Of a stretch of DNA of 64,000 nt, positions 8,750 to 17,369 are shown piece by piece. The stretch spans positions 124,001 through 188,000 of the forward strand of contig CAWIQE010000002.1 in NCBI GenBank assembly GCA_963838155.1, in the 5' to 3' direction. The DNA is from Pararhizobium_B sp963838155. Lineage in GTDB: Bacteria; Pseudomonadota; Alphaproteobacteria; Rhizobiales; Rhizobiaceae. The position numbers were made by a program, and so were the translations under genes. The first letter of the stretch is position 1. Each line of letters opens with the position of its first letter. A model generated the notes under the pieces. It worked only from the letters and a program-made list of their open reading frames with translations, was not told the DNA's origin and did no database searches.

Positions 8750-9844
8750 TCAACCGAGGACCGGCCCTGCAAGGAGGACGGCGAGCAAGACCGGAACGAC
8801 CGGCGCGGATATCGGCGGCAGCTTGCCGGACATCGAGAAGGACCGAATCCGATGGGGATCCTCGGGCGTCCGCCATGGGCCGGCATCGCCGGGCCGAGGC
8901 GTGAGCGCGGCGTCCAGCATCGACCGACGCAACTGCGCCATCATGTCGAGACCGGCCCGCATTTCCAGGAACCGGCGGACGGAGCCGGAGATGCCCTGCA
9001 GCGCCAGGGCGGCGATCACCACGATGGCGAGCATCGCCAGCGTGTCGCCCGGACGGCCGGCATCCGAAACCACCAAGAGACCGATCGGAAAGGCCAGGAC
9101 GGCGACGTTGCAGGCAACGGTCAGGTACATGACGGCGGAGAGCCTGCGCAGCACCGCGCGGCGTTCGCTCTCGCGGCCGCCGGCCGATGCGCGCCTACGG
9201 GCCGGCCGCCCGATATCGTGGGCTTTGCGGCGGGCCGGGCGGACGGCCTCGACCTTTGCGGTGCGGGGCGGGTCCTTCCGGGCTGCTCGGCCCGGCTTCG
9301 CCTGCCTGGCGGGTTCCGCCGGCCTTGCCTCGGTCGGGGACGGGACGGCAACCGCCTGCGCCGGAAGAGCCGGCATCGTTTCGACGGCCGCCGGCGCATC
9401 GGCGATGGCGCGGAGGCTCCGCACCGTGCGGTCGAGTTCCTCGAGCGAGCGCTCGACGGCCGCCTCGACCTCGGTCCTCGACCGCTGGTCGATCCGCCGG
9501 TGCGCGCCACCGTCGAAATCCAGCGGCTGCCGGTGCGCAAAGAGGCGCCTGCGGCGCGGCGACGGGCTCTCCGCGAGGACGGTCTCCGCTCCCGGCCGGG
9601 CGTTCCCGTCCACGGACGTCCTTTCGCTGCCGTTCGGGGCGGGACGCGCCGGCGCGCGGGAACCCGCAAGCGCGGCGCGGCCCCGGAGGGTCGCCCGCGC
9701 GCACCGGCCGTCGTCCGGGGCGCTCGCGATCGGGTTGGCGTCGACGCCGGGCCGGTCGAAGAAACGGCGAAATCGGACCTCCCCCACGGGGACGTCCGCC
9801 GGACCGACGGAAAGAGCGACTGTTTCGGGGACGCTTTCGCGCAT
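8750..9844 (-). CDS. protein with a truncated type I secretion ABC membrane domain
   Basis: A 364-residue protein from ATG 9844, which has GGAGG eight bases upstream. Residues 1 to about 230 are Arg/Pro/Ala-rich and look disordered. Residues from about 235 (LRRLSAVMYLTVACNVAVLAF) to the end resemble the N-terminal membrane domain of PrtD/HlyB-like type I secretion ABC transporters, including the final helix pair ending APVVPVLLAVLLAGPVLG, which parallels the family's hairpin near the middle of the membrane domain. The protein stops there: the rest of the membrane domain and the whole ATPase are absent. It is either a remnant or a repurposed membrane protein. It lies beside the polysaccharide region. 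Confidence 0.6.
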   Translation of the reverse strand: MRESVPETVALSVGPADVPVGEVRFRRFFDRPGVDANPIASAPDDGRCARATLRGRAALAGSRAPARPAPNGSERTSVDGNARPGAETVLAESPSPRRRRLFAHRQPLDFDGGAHRRIDQRSRTEVEAAVERSLEELDRTVRSLRAIADAPAAVETMPALPAQAVAVPSPTEARPAEPARQAKPGRAARKDPPRTAKVEAVRPARRKAHDIGRPARRRASAGGRESERRAVLRRLSAVMYLTVACNVAVLAFPIGLLVVSDAGRPGDTLAMLAIVVIAALALQGISGSVRRFLEMRAGLDMMAQLRRSMLDAALTPRPGDAGPWRTPEDPHRIRSFSMSGKLPPISAPVVPVLLAVLLAGPVLG

Positions 9845-10388
9845 GCCGGGTGCCTCCGCTTTCGGGGCAAGAGCCGGATAGGTCCCTGCCCGATGTGCGA
9901 CCGCGCAAGGCACGGCCGCATTTCGCCACGGTCCCGTGCCGTTGCCGCATCCCGCCATGCCGCATCCCGACCGGGCCGCCTGAACCTGCCTGGAGCGCGT
10001 CGGGGTTTCGCGGACCGAATGCCGGTCTTCCGGACTGCCTCCGAGACTACTGTGCGGCGGGCCCCTGCCATGCCGGAAGCCGCCAATTTGACGTAGACGG
10101 ATGGGCGGCCACGGTCGGAACGGCCTCGACCGAAGTCGGCTGTCGCCCTGACCCAAGGGAGCTGGTTGCGGCCGGCAACCGTCGGTTCCGGCGCCGAAGG
10201 ACGGTTTTTCGCGGCCCCGCATTCCGGTAGAGGCGCAGCATCGCCATACTCAATTCGATCTATTAATCCGTTTTGCTCACCCGAAGGACAGGCGGGTGCC
10301 CGCTTTAATTATCGGATACTGCTGTTATTCTAAACTCATAATAGATCGGCGAAGACCAGGCAGCTGCGGGTCTCGCGAAGGGGGAACG
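9845..10388. other. 544-base intergenic region, divergent control region
   Basis: No supported gene. The right third (about 10240-10350) is notably AT-rich for this genome and lies between the divergent truncated-ABC gene and the LuxR-type regulator, so it probably holds the regulator's promoter. No operator could be assigned. Confidence 0.45.
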
Positions 10389-11234
10389 ATGTCCGACGTC
10401 GACGGCCTGGCCGAAACGGACATGCACGATGTAATGTCCGACGACGGCACTTCGGGCGGAGACCGACGGAAGACGGTCGTCTTCGTGGCGCCGCCCGGCC
10501 GTATTTCCCATGCCCTGACATGTGCGATCGAGGCGGAATTTCCGTGGCTGTCGGTGGTGACGGCCGGCAGCCCGGCGCAGATCTGCAAGCGGCCGCATCC
10601 GGAGGCGCAGCTGATCGTCGTCGCATACCGGACCCATTGCAAGGACAAGGGCGCGCTCGCCGAGATCGCCAGGGCGCACGGGCGCGCCGGGCTGGCGCTG
10701 ATGGTGGAAACGGCGAACGATCTCTCGCTCGAGGACCTGACGGGCTCCCTTCCCCTGCGCGGCGTGCTGCCGATGGACGTCAATCTCGACATCCTGCTCT
10801 CGATCCTGCGCATCATGTTGCATGGCGGAAGCTATCTCGCGCCCGCATTCGCCCTCTCTGGGCAAGCGGGGGGCCCGGTTTCCGGCGCGCTCGCCTTTGC
10901 GGATCGCGCGGCGCGGGGCGAGGAAGCGCCTTCGGCCACTTCGGTCCGCCGCGCAGGCCCCGGCAGGCCGCCGGCAAAGCCCGGTTCGCCGCTCTCCGGC
11001 CTGACGGCGCGGGAATGCGAGGTTCTGCAGCTCGTATCGCTCGGCTGCCAGAACAAGATCATCGCCTCGGAACTGAAGCTTTCCGAAAACACCGTGAAGA
11101 TCCATTTGCACAACATCATCCGGAAGCTTGCGGTCAAGAACCGGACGCAGGCCGCGGCGCTCTATCTCGTCGACGCGAACGGCAAGGCAGGAACGCCCTC
11201 CAGGGCGCCGGCCTACACCGCCGGACCGTCCTGA
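10389..11234 (+). CDS. LuxR-family transcriptional regulator
   Basis: A 281-residue protein. Residues about 25-145 have the size and strand pattern of a receiver-like domain (KTVVFVAPPG, LIVVAYRTHC, RGVLPMDVNLDIL) but lack the acidic pocket and phospho-Asp, as in VpsT/CsgD-like pseudo-receivers. After a low-complexity linker comes the LuxR helix-turn-helix (LTARECEVLQLVSLGCQNKI, LSENTVKIHLHNIIRKLAVK) at about 200-260. The start is set by GAAGGGGGAA just ahead of ATG 10389. Position immediately upstream of nucleotide-sugar and glycosyltransferase genes suggests control of a surface polysaccharide; this is inference. Confidence 0.85.
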   Translation: MSDVDGLAETDMHDVMSDDGTSGGDRRKTVVFVAPPGRISHALTCAIEAEFPWLSVVTAGSPAQICKRPHPEAQLIVVAYRTHCKDKGALAEIARAHGRAGLALMVETANDLSLEDLTGSLPLRGVLPMDVNLDILLSILRIMLHGGSYLAPAFALSGQAGGPVSGALAFADRAARGEEAPSATSVRRAGPGRPPAKPGSPLSGLTARECEVLQLVSLGCQNKIIASELKLSENTVKIHLHNIIRKLAVKNRTQAAALYLVDANGKAGTPSRAPAYTAGPS

Positions 11235-11405
11235 GGCGGGCGGCCCGCGGCAGCGGCCCGGCCGTCTTGCCGGCGGCGTCGCGAGCCGCGTCTGGTGCAG
11301 CGCCGCACTTCATGCTATCGGGCCTCTTTCGCCGGCCGGAGAAGGTCAGGGCCTCTTTCCGGGAACGGCCTGGACCGCTCCGGCGGCCGCCATGAGGGAA
11401 CCGAT

Positions 11406-12755
11406 TTGCGACCGAACCCGACCAACGACGCTCGCGACGCGCTCGCAGCGCGGCTCCGGCAGCGCGAGGCGACCGCGGGGATCATCGGGCTCGGTTATGT
11501 CGGCCTGCCGCTCGCGGCGGCGGTCGCCCGCGGCGGCTTCAGGACCATGGGATTCGATATAGACGAGGCCAAGATCGCGCAGATCGCCGCCGGGCGCTCC
11601 TATATCGACGCCGTGTCCGACGACGATATGTCCGAGCTGGCCTCGGCGGGCAAGCTGACGGCCACGACCGACTTCGGCCTGCTATCCGACTGCGACGTGG
11701 TCGTCATCTGCGTGCCCACCCCGCTGACGCGGCATCGCGAGCCCGACCTGCGCTTCGTCGAAGGGACGGCACGGGAAATCGCCGCCCGCCTGCGCCCGGG
11801 CCAACTCGTCGTGCTGGAATCGACGACCTATCCGGGGACGACGGAAGAGGTTCTCAGGCCCATGCTCGAGGCGGGAGGCCTCAGGTCGGGCACGGATTTC
11901 TTCCTCGGCTTCTCCCCGGAACGGGAGGATCCCGGCAATCGCGACTTCCGAACCGCGACCATTCCTAAAATCGTCGCGGGAGACGGTCCGGATGCGGCCG
12001 CGCTGGCGGAAATGTTCTACGGCGCCTTCCTCGAGCGGGTGGTGCCCGTGTCGTCGCCCCGGGTTTCGGAAGCCGTGAAGATCACCGAGAACATCTTCCG
12101 CGCCGTCAACATCGCGCTCGTCAACGAGCTGAAGGCGGTCTACGCCGCGATGGGGATCGACATCTGGGAGGTCATCGACGCGGCGGCCACGAAACCCTTC
12201 GGCTTCATGCCGTTCTATCCGGGGCCGGGACTTGGCGGTCACTGCATTCCGATCGATCCCTTCTATCTCAGCTGGAAATCGCGCGAGAACGGCCTTCCGA
12301 CGCGCTTCATCGAGCTGGCCGGAGAAATCAACGTCGCCATGCCGCGCTATGTCGTGTCGCGGCTGGAGGAAGCGCTGGACCGCACCCAATCGGTTTCGCT
12401 CGGTGCGGCGCGGGTGCTCGTCATCGGGCTCGCCTACAAGAAGAACGTCTCCGACATCCGCGAAAGTCCGGCCTTCGCCATCATCGACATCCTGGAGAGC
12501 CGCGGCACGGAGGTGGACTACCACGACCCGCATGTGGCGGTCATTCCGCCGACGCGCGAGCATTCCGCGCTGGCCGGCCGGCAGTCGGTCGACCTGTCGG
12601 CCGTCACGCTCGGCACCTACCACGCGGTCGTCATCGTGACGGACCACGACGACGTCGACTACCGGCTCATATCCGGCAACGCCCGCCTCGTCGTCGACAG
12701 CCGCAACGCCATGGCGCGCCGGGGACTGCCGCTCGAAAACGTCGCGAAGGCGTGA
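11406..12755 (+). CDS. wbpA: UDP-N-acetylglucosamine 6-dehydrogenase-like nucleotide-sugar dehydrogenase
   Basis: A protein of about 449 residues. It has the NAD-binding GIIGLGYVGLPLAAAVARGG near residue 25, the ESTTYPGTTEE segment, FSPEREDPGN, and the catalytic-Cys motif PGPGLGGHCIPIDPFYLSW near residue 270. The stretch KPFGFMPFYPGPG is characteristic of WbpA-type enzymes, which oxidise UDP-GlcNAc to the uronic acid using two NAD+. UDP-glucose or other hexosamine substrates remain possible. No ATG is suitably placed; TTG 11406, preceded by GAGGGA, gives a family-like N-terminus. This enzyme would supply an acidic sugar to the glycan genes downstream. Confidence 0.88.
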   Translation: MRPNPTNDARDALAARLRQREATAGIIGLGYVGLPLAAAVARGGFRTMGFDIDEAKIAQIAAGRSYIDAVSDDDMSELASAGKLTATTDFGLLSDCDVVVICVPTPLTRHREPDLRFVEGTAREIAARLRPGQLVVLESTTYPGTTEEVLRPMLEAGGLRSGTDFFLGFSPEREDPGNRDFRTATIPKIVAGDGPDAAALAEMFYGAFLERVVPVSSPRVSEAVKITENIFRAVNIALVNELKAVYAAMGIDIWEVIDAAATKPFGFMPFYPGPGLGGHCIPIDPFYLSWKSRENGLPTRFIELAGEINVAMPRYVVSRLEEALDRTQSVSLGAARVLVIGLAYKKNVSDIRESPAFAIIDILESRGTEVDYHDPHVAVIPPTREHSALAGRQSVDLSAVTLGTYHAVVIVTDHDDVDYRLISGNARLVVDSRNAMARRGLPLENVAKA

Positions 12756-12834
12756 GGGTCCGCGGGATCGGATCAGCGGTACCGCGAGACGCGAACGGGC
12801 TCGATCTCTTCGCCCTCGGAAGCGCCAACACGCT

Positions 12835-13704
12835 CTAACGAGCGAGGAGGACGTTCTCCTCCGTGCCGGCGACCGTCCGGTAGCCCGCGGCGGACAGCTC
12901 CGCCCTCAGGTCGCGCGCCCACAGCGACGCGTGGACGGTCTCCAGCAGCAGGCGGCGCGGCCACAGCGCCTCTTCCGCCTCGCCGAAGAAGGGCAGGAGC
13001 GCCCGGTCCTCGAACCCCTCCACGTCGATCTTCATCAGGTCGACGCGCCGGACGTCCCTCTCTTGCAGGACGTCGAGCAGCGGCCGCACCGCCACCCGCA
13101 CCTGCCGCCTGTCGCCGCCGGCCTCGGCGAGAAACGAGGCGTTGCCGATGTTGCCGCCGCCATCGGAGAGAAGCGTCATCTCGCCCTCTTCGGCCGCCAC
13201 GCCGGCATTCAGGCGGACGATCCGCTCGAAACCGTTGCAGCGGCAGTTGTAGTCGAGCTTGGCGAATGTGCGCGGATGCGGCTCCAGGGCGATGACGGTC
13301 GCCGTGCCTGCGGTGCGGCTTGAGACGAAGAGGCTGTAGACGCCGACATTGGCACCGATATCGACGAAGGTCATGCCGGGTTCGAGGAGATCGGACAGGA
13401 GTGCGCGCTCCGGGCCCTCGGGCAGCCGGCCCCTGCCGACCACCGTCCGGTCGCAATGGTTCTCCGTGGGGTAGAGCCGCATCGAAACGCCCTCCGCCAC
13501 GATATCGAACGGTCCCGGAAAGCGCCGGGCCAGCCGTTTCCGCAACAGGCGGCGCCAGCGGGGCGACAGGTGCCGCTCCGTCGCCCAGCGCCAGGCGAGG
13601 CGCGCGGCGATCCCCGGCCGGTGGCTTCCGAAGGGCGCCTCGGTGTCGAGGGGGAGCCCCGGCTGTCGGTCACGGGCGGCGTGCGGGGGGACCGGCGCGT
13701 GCAT
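12835..13704 (-). CDS. FkbM-family methyltransferase
   Basis: A 289-residue protein with a SAM-binding motif GMTFVDIGANVGVYSLFVS near residue 110 and the conserved VDLMKIDVEGFEDRALLPF near residue 215, both diagnostic of FkbM methyltransferases, which methylate sugars or lipids. A GCGAGG site precedes ATG 13704. It is oriented against wbpA (convergent, 79-base gap), downstream of the MscS gene on the same strand (41-base gap), and probably decorates the glycan made by this region. Confidence 0.88.
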   Translation of the reverse strand: MHAPVPPHAARDRQPGLPLDTEAPFGSHRPGIAARLAWRWATERHLSPRWRRLLRKRLARRFPGPFDIVAEGVSMRLYPTENHCDRTVVGRGRLPEGPERALLSDLLEPGMTFVDIGANVGVYSLFVSSRTAGTATVIALEPHPRTFAKLDYNCRCNGFERIVRLNAGVAAEEGEMTLLSDGGGNIGNASFLAEAGGDRRQVRVAVRPLLDVLQERDVRRVDLMKIDVEGFEDRALLPFFGEAEEALWPRRLLLETVHASLWARDLRAELSAAGYRTVAGTEENVLLAR

Positions 13705-13745
13705 GCCGGCCTCGCTGCCTCCCCAGTTCGCTTCGGGGCGACCGC

Positions 13746-16250
13746 TCAACGGCCCGCATCTCCGCTGGACGACGCACGCCGCATGGCCGCCTCCTCCTCG
13801 TCGATGACGGAGCGCACCGAGCCCGCGACCGCCTCCCGCTGGTCCTCCGACAGGTCCGAGGCCGGCACGCCGTCGGCCAGCCTGACGGTCACCTCGCGAT
13901 GGGCGAACTGGATCCCCTCTTTCGCGAAGAGCTCCCGGATGCCGGTATAGACGGCCTTCCGGGTGACGAACTGATCGCCGGGCCGCGTCATGAACTTGAC
14001 CCGGATGATCATCGCCGAATCCTCCATGGAATAGACGCCTTGCGACTTCAGCGGCTGCAGGAAGAGGTGCCCGACCTCGGGATTTTCCAGCAGTTCCTGC
14101 CCGAGTTGCTTGACCAGCTTGCGGACCTTCTCGACGTCCGTGCCGTAGGTGACCCGCAGCGGCAGCTTCATCATCACCCAGTCGCGCGAGAAGTTCGTCA
14201 GATGCTGGATCTCGCCGAAGGGCACCGTATGCAGCGCGCCGCGGTGGTGGCGCAGCTGGAACGAGCGGATCGAAATCTTCTCGATGACGCCCTGGACGTT
14301 GCCGACGGCGATGTACTCGCCCTTGCGGAAGGCGTCGTCGATCAGGAAGAAGAGCCCGGAAAAGACGTCGCGGATGAGCGTCTGGGCACCGAAGCCGATG
14401 GCGATGCCGACGACGCCGGCGCCGGCGAACAACGGCGCGACGTCGACGCCGAGATTGGCGAGCACGATCGCCACGCCGACGATCGCCAATATGCCGTAGC
14501 CCATGGCCCGAAAGATCGGAAGCAGCGTGGCGAGCCGCGTTTCGCCGACTCCGCCCTCTCCGTCGCTCTCCCCCGGGCCGGGGGGAGCGCCGGTCGCGGC
14601 CCCGCCCTCTTCCGCCAGCTTGACGTTGAAATAGTCGTTCAGCGCCTGTAGCGCCAGCAAGCCGAGGATGATCACCAGCGAGCCATCGAGGAGGCGGGCG
14701 AGCGGGTGGCCTTCCCGACCGATCTGGACGCCCCACAGGCGGGCGAGTTCGCCGACGGCCACGACGAGCACCGTGGCCGCGATCGCCCCTTCGAAGAAGC
14801 GCTTGAAGACCGGCCGGTACTCGAGGTCGGGTGCGCTCTCGCTCTGCTGATGGACGATCATTTCCTCTTCGTCGGAAATCCGGTCGCCCTCCTCCCCGTC
14901 CTCGACGATATGAAGCATCGGATCCGTGCCGCATCCGACTGCCTGGCTGCGGCCGCGGCGGCGCGGCGCATGTCCCGGCGTCGCTTCAGCTTCTCGAGGA
15001 CCCTGCCGGCGCCGAAAGTTCTTTTCCCGGCGCTCGTAGAAGACGTCGAGCGCCAAGATGGCGACGCCGTAGACGACGATCGCGACGATGAACACAAGGA
15101 TGGGCGCGGCGACCAGTATGTAGCCGCTCCTCAGGCCGAGCGAGAGGCGGAACGTGCTGACCGTCCAGGCGGCCGCCAGATAGAGCAGGATGATCGGCAG
15201 CAGCGCCTTCGCGATCGCCTCGCGGACCCGCCGCCTCTTGCCGGTGCGGGCATCGCCGCGAACGATCTCGACGAGGTCCCGCCGATGCGAGATGGCCAGC
15301 GCGCCGATCAGAAACGCCGAGAGGCCCGAAGCCCCGATGAACATGAGGCTGTGCAGCTCCTTCGGAACGCCGAGGTCGTAGAGCCACTGGCAGAGGCCCA
15401 GGACGATCACCGACAGGGCGATCATCCGGTACCAATCGCTGTAGAGCCTGCGCGCCCGGCGGCCGTCGATCCGGATCATCCGGTAGGCATCCATGTCGGG
15501 GGCGAAGAAGTTGAAGAATATGACGTATCTCAGGATCCTGTAGGCGGCGTAGCTGCCGACGATATTGAGGATCGTGAGCCGGGTCGCTTCGTTGCCCGTG
15601 TCGAAGACGACCGCGACGAAGACGGTCAGGGCGAACATCACGACGCTCGACATCAGAAGCAGGAATGCGCGCATCAGCAGGTAAGTCAGCTTCTGCGCCC
15701 GGGTCGGCGCGAGCTCCGCCCGCCGGTGGGCGAAGGTCTGGCGGATATAGCGCGTTATCAGCTTGTAGACGCCCAGACCGAACAGGATGCCGCCGAGCGC
15801 CGTGGCAACGGCGTTCAGGAGCCAGCGGTAGGTTCCGTCGGGACTGGCCTTGGCGAGCACGTCGGCGACGATCGTCGGCAAACGGGCCGAGTCGCGGATC
15901 ATCGCGACGAGGTTGTAGCGCGCCTCGAGCAGCATGGCGTTGGTATGGGCCATCGTCATGCCCGAAGCGTCGTCGCTCGCCGCCTTGGTCCCGTCCGGGT
16001 TGATGACGACGATGGTTGAGCCGTCCGCCTTCGCCTTGCTGATGAGGGTATCGAGTTCGCTCGTGGAGCCGGATGACTTGCTATGCAGAATGTTCGCCGC
16101 ACCGGCCGCCTGCGCCGGGGCCGCCAGGCCGAGGGCGCCGCAGACGAGAAACGCAGCCACCGACAGGACCAGGAGGACGGCCGTGAACGGCCTGCCGGGC
16201 GCTTTCGAACCCGGCTCGCCGCGGCAAGGCGGTATCGCACTTTTTCTCAT
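13746..16250 (-). CDS. large MscS-family mechanosensitive channel
   Basis: An 834-residue protein with a signal peptide or first helix (AVLLVLSVAAFLVCGALGL), a periplasmic segment, about ten membrane helices, and a C-terminal MscS core. The pore region ANLGVDVAPLFAGAGVVGIAIGFGAQTLIRD and the following FSGLFFLIDDAFRKGEYI (about residue 605-655) are diagnostic, then beta domain HHRGALHTVPFGEIQHLTNF. Size and architecture resemble YbiO-type channels that open under hypo-osmotic stress. A charged insert of about 70 residues (DGEEGDRISDEEEM) precedes the conserved part. ATG 16250 gives the best N-terminus. Confidence 0.92.
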   Translation of the reverse strand: MRKSAIPPCRGEPGSKAPGRPFTAVLLVLSVAAFLVCGALGLAAPAQAAGAANILHSKSSGSTSELDTLISKAKADGSTIVVINPDGTKAASDDASGMTMAHTNAMLLEARYNLVAMIRDSARLPTIVADVLAKASPDGTYRWLLNAVATALGGILFGLGVYKLITRYIRQTFAHRRAELAPTRAQKLTYLLMRAFLLLMSSVVMFALTVFVAVVFDTGNEATRLTILNIVGSYAAYRILRYVIFFNFFAPDMDAYRMIRIDGRRARRLYSDWYRMIALSVIVLGLCQWLYDLGVPKELHSLMFIGASGLSAFLIGALAISHRRDLVEIVRGDARTGKRRRVREAIAKALLPIILLYLAAAWTVSTFRLSLGLRSGYILVAAPILVFIVAIVVYGVAILALDVFYERREKNFRRRQGPREAEATPGHAPRRRGRSQAVGCGTDPMLHIVEDGEEGDRISDEEEMIVHQQSESAPDLEYRPVFKRFFEGAIAATVLVVAVGELARLWGVQIGREGHPLARLLDGSLVIILGLLALQALNDYFNVKLAEEGGAATGAPPGPGESDGEGGVGETRLATLLPIFRAMGYGILAIVGVAIVLANLGVDVAPLFAGAGVVGIAIGFGAQTLIRDVFSGLFFLIDDAFRKGEYIAVGNVQGVIEKISIRSFQLRHHRGALHTVPFGEIQHLTNFSRDWVMMKLPLRVTYGTDVEKVRKLVKQLGQELLENPEVGHLFLQPLKSQGVYSMEDSAMIIRVKFMTRPGDQFVTRKAVYTGIRELFAKEGIQFAHREVTVRLADGVPASDLSEDQREAVAGSVRSVIDEEEAAMRRASSSGDAGR

Positions 16251-16393
16251 GGCCTGCCCGTGCTCCGTTTTCGCGCGGCGGTGGCGCTCGCCTATTTACG
16301 GCTTGCCGGCAGCCAGTTGCAACTCATGGTGCCGGCTTCAAGCAGAAATGAGTTCCGCGGCATGCCGCATCGCGGTAGCGTGATCGTGAGGGC

Positions 16394-16585
16394 GCTTCAC
16401 GAAATGGCGGACGCGCTCTATCTCCGATCCAGACGGAAAACCGGGTTCCACTTTTCCTGGAATTGATTCTTTGCTTCGCGCAATTCCGGACGGAAAACCG
16501 GGTTCCACTTTTCCTGGAATTGATTCTTTGCTTCGCGCAATTCCGGACGGAAAACCGGGTTCCACTTTTCCTGGAATTGCTCTAA
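16394..16585 (+). repeat. 57-bp tandem repeat derived from the palindromic intergenic repeat
   Basis: The segment CCGGGTTCCACTTTTCCTGG begins at 16441, 16498 and 16555, an exact 57-base period, so the 3' half of the dispersed repeat has been amplified to nearly three copies. The 5' half with AGGGCGCTTCACGAAATGGC starts near 16389. Because 57 is a multiple of three, the minus strand shows an open frame of repeated 19-residue units; it is not a gene. The rest of 16251-16609 holds the MscS promoter region and nothing else recognisable. Confidence 0.85.
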
Positions 16586-16609
16586 GTCGCTTCATTCGGA
16601 GGTGAGTCC

Positions 16610-17299
16610 GTGGGAATTCGGTATCTGCAGAGCATCGGCATGTCCTGCCAGACGCGGCACCAGATCGAGCGCTTCGCCGAAACGCCTGCCGCGCGGGCCG
16701 CGGGAATCGCGTTCCTTCCGGGCCCTTTCGACTGGCTCGGCGCGTCGCCGCTGCGCATCGCGGGCTTCCTGGACGCCGGCCTGCCGCAGCAGCGCCGCGA
16801 GGCGGTCGTCGTGCGCGACGGCCGGGCCTTCCTCGCCGAGCCGGGTTTCCACGCGGTGCACGCCTACCGCGTGAAGGAGCAGGACGGCGCGAAGCGGCTG
16901 GACATCGACGCCACGTTCGCGCGCGAGCGCGACAAATTCGTCGCGCTGCGGCAGCGCTTCCTGTCCGTCGACCCCTCGCTCACCTCTTTCGTGCTCTCGA
17001 ACTGCCAGAACAACATCGTCGGCGATCTGTACGACGCGGACGAAACCGAGGACTATTGCCTGGACGGCACCGTCGTCGATGCGGTTCAGGCAAGCCTGGA
17101 ACGACTGCTCGGGGCGCCTTGCGCGCTTCTCGTCGTCTCGCGGAGGGACCGCTTCCACGGCACGCCGGACAGGCGCGTGCGCTTTCTCTCGCCGGACGAT
17201 ACCGAATGGAAAGGCGACGATGTCCAGTGGAACGAACTGTTGACGCGGCATCTCGGCCTGGGCCGGGAACCGACGATCGCCGCAGCCGAGCCAGTGTGA
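16610..17299 (+). CDS. DUF1796-like putative cysteine peptidase
   Basis: A 229-residue protein starting at GTG 16610, a few bases after GGAGGTGAG. The N-terminal pattern YLQSIGMSCQTRHQIERF followed by GPFDWLGASP matches the DUF1796 papain-like family, in which the early Cys (residue 12 here) and the PFDW motif are conserved; members often occur in glycan gene clusters. Enzymatic activity has not been shown for the family to my knowledge. It is first in line with the glycosyltransferase operon, 70 bases upstream of it. Confidence 0.7.
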   Translation: MGIRYLQSIGMSCQTRHQIERFAETPAARAAGIAFLPGPFDWLGASPLRIAGFLDAGLPQQRREAVVVRDGRAFLAEPGFHAVHAYRVKEQDGAKRLDIDATFARERDKFVALRQRFLSVDPSLTSFVLSNCQNNIVGDLYDADETEDYCLDGTVVDAVQASLERLLGAPCALLVVSRRDRFHGTPDRRVRFLSPDDTEWKGDDVQWNELLTRHLGLGREPTIAAAEPV

Positions 17300-17369
17300 G
17301 CCCGCTTGCTTCTCTCTTCAACTTCCTTCAGCATGTCTACGACGCATTCGAGGGGAAACATGGACAAGA

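Noticed and set aside
16394..16585. Possible CRISPR array
   Set aside because: The 57-base units are directly tandem without unique spacers, and no cas genes are present.
16338..16595. Minus-strand 85-codon frame with a repeated IPGKVEPGFPSGIARSKES unit
   Set aside because: It is the translation of the 57-bp tandem non-coding repeat, has no ribosome site, and the same peptide motif appears wherever the palindromic repeat occurs.
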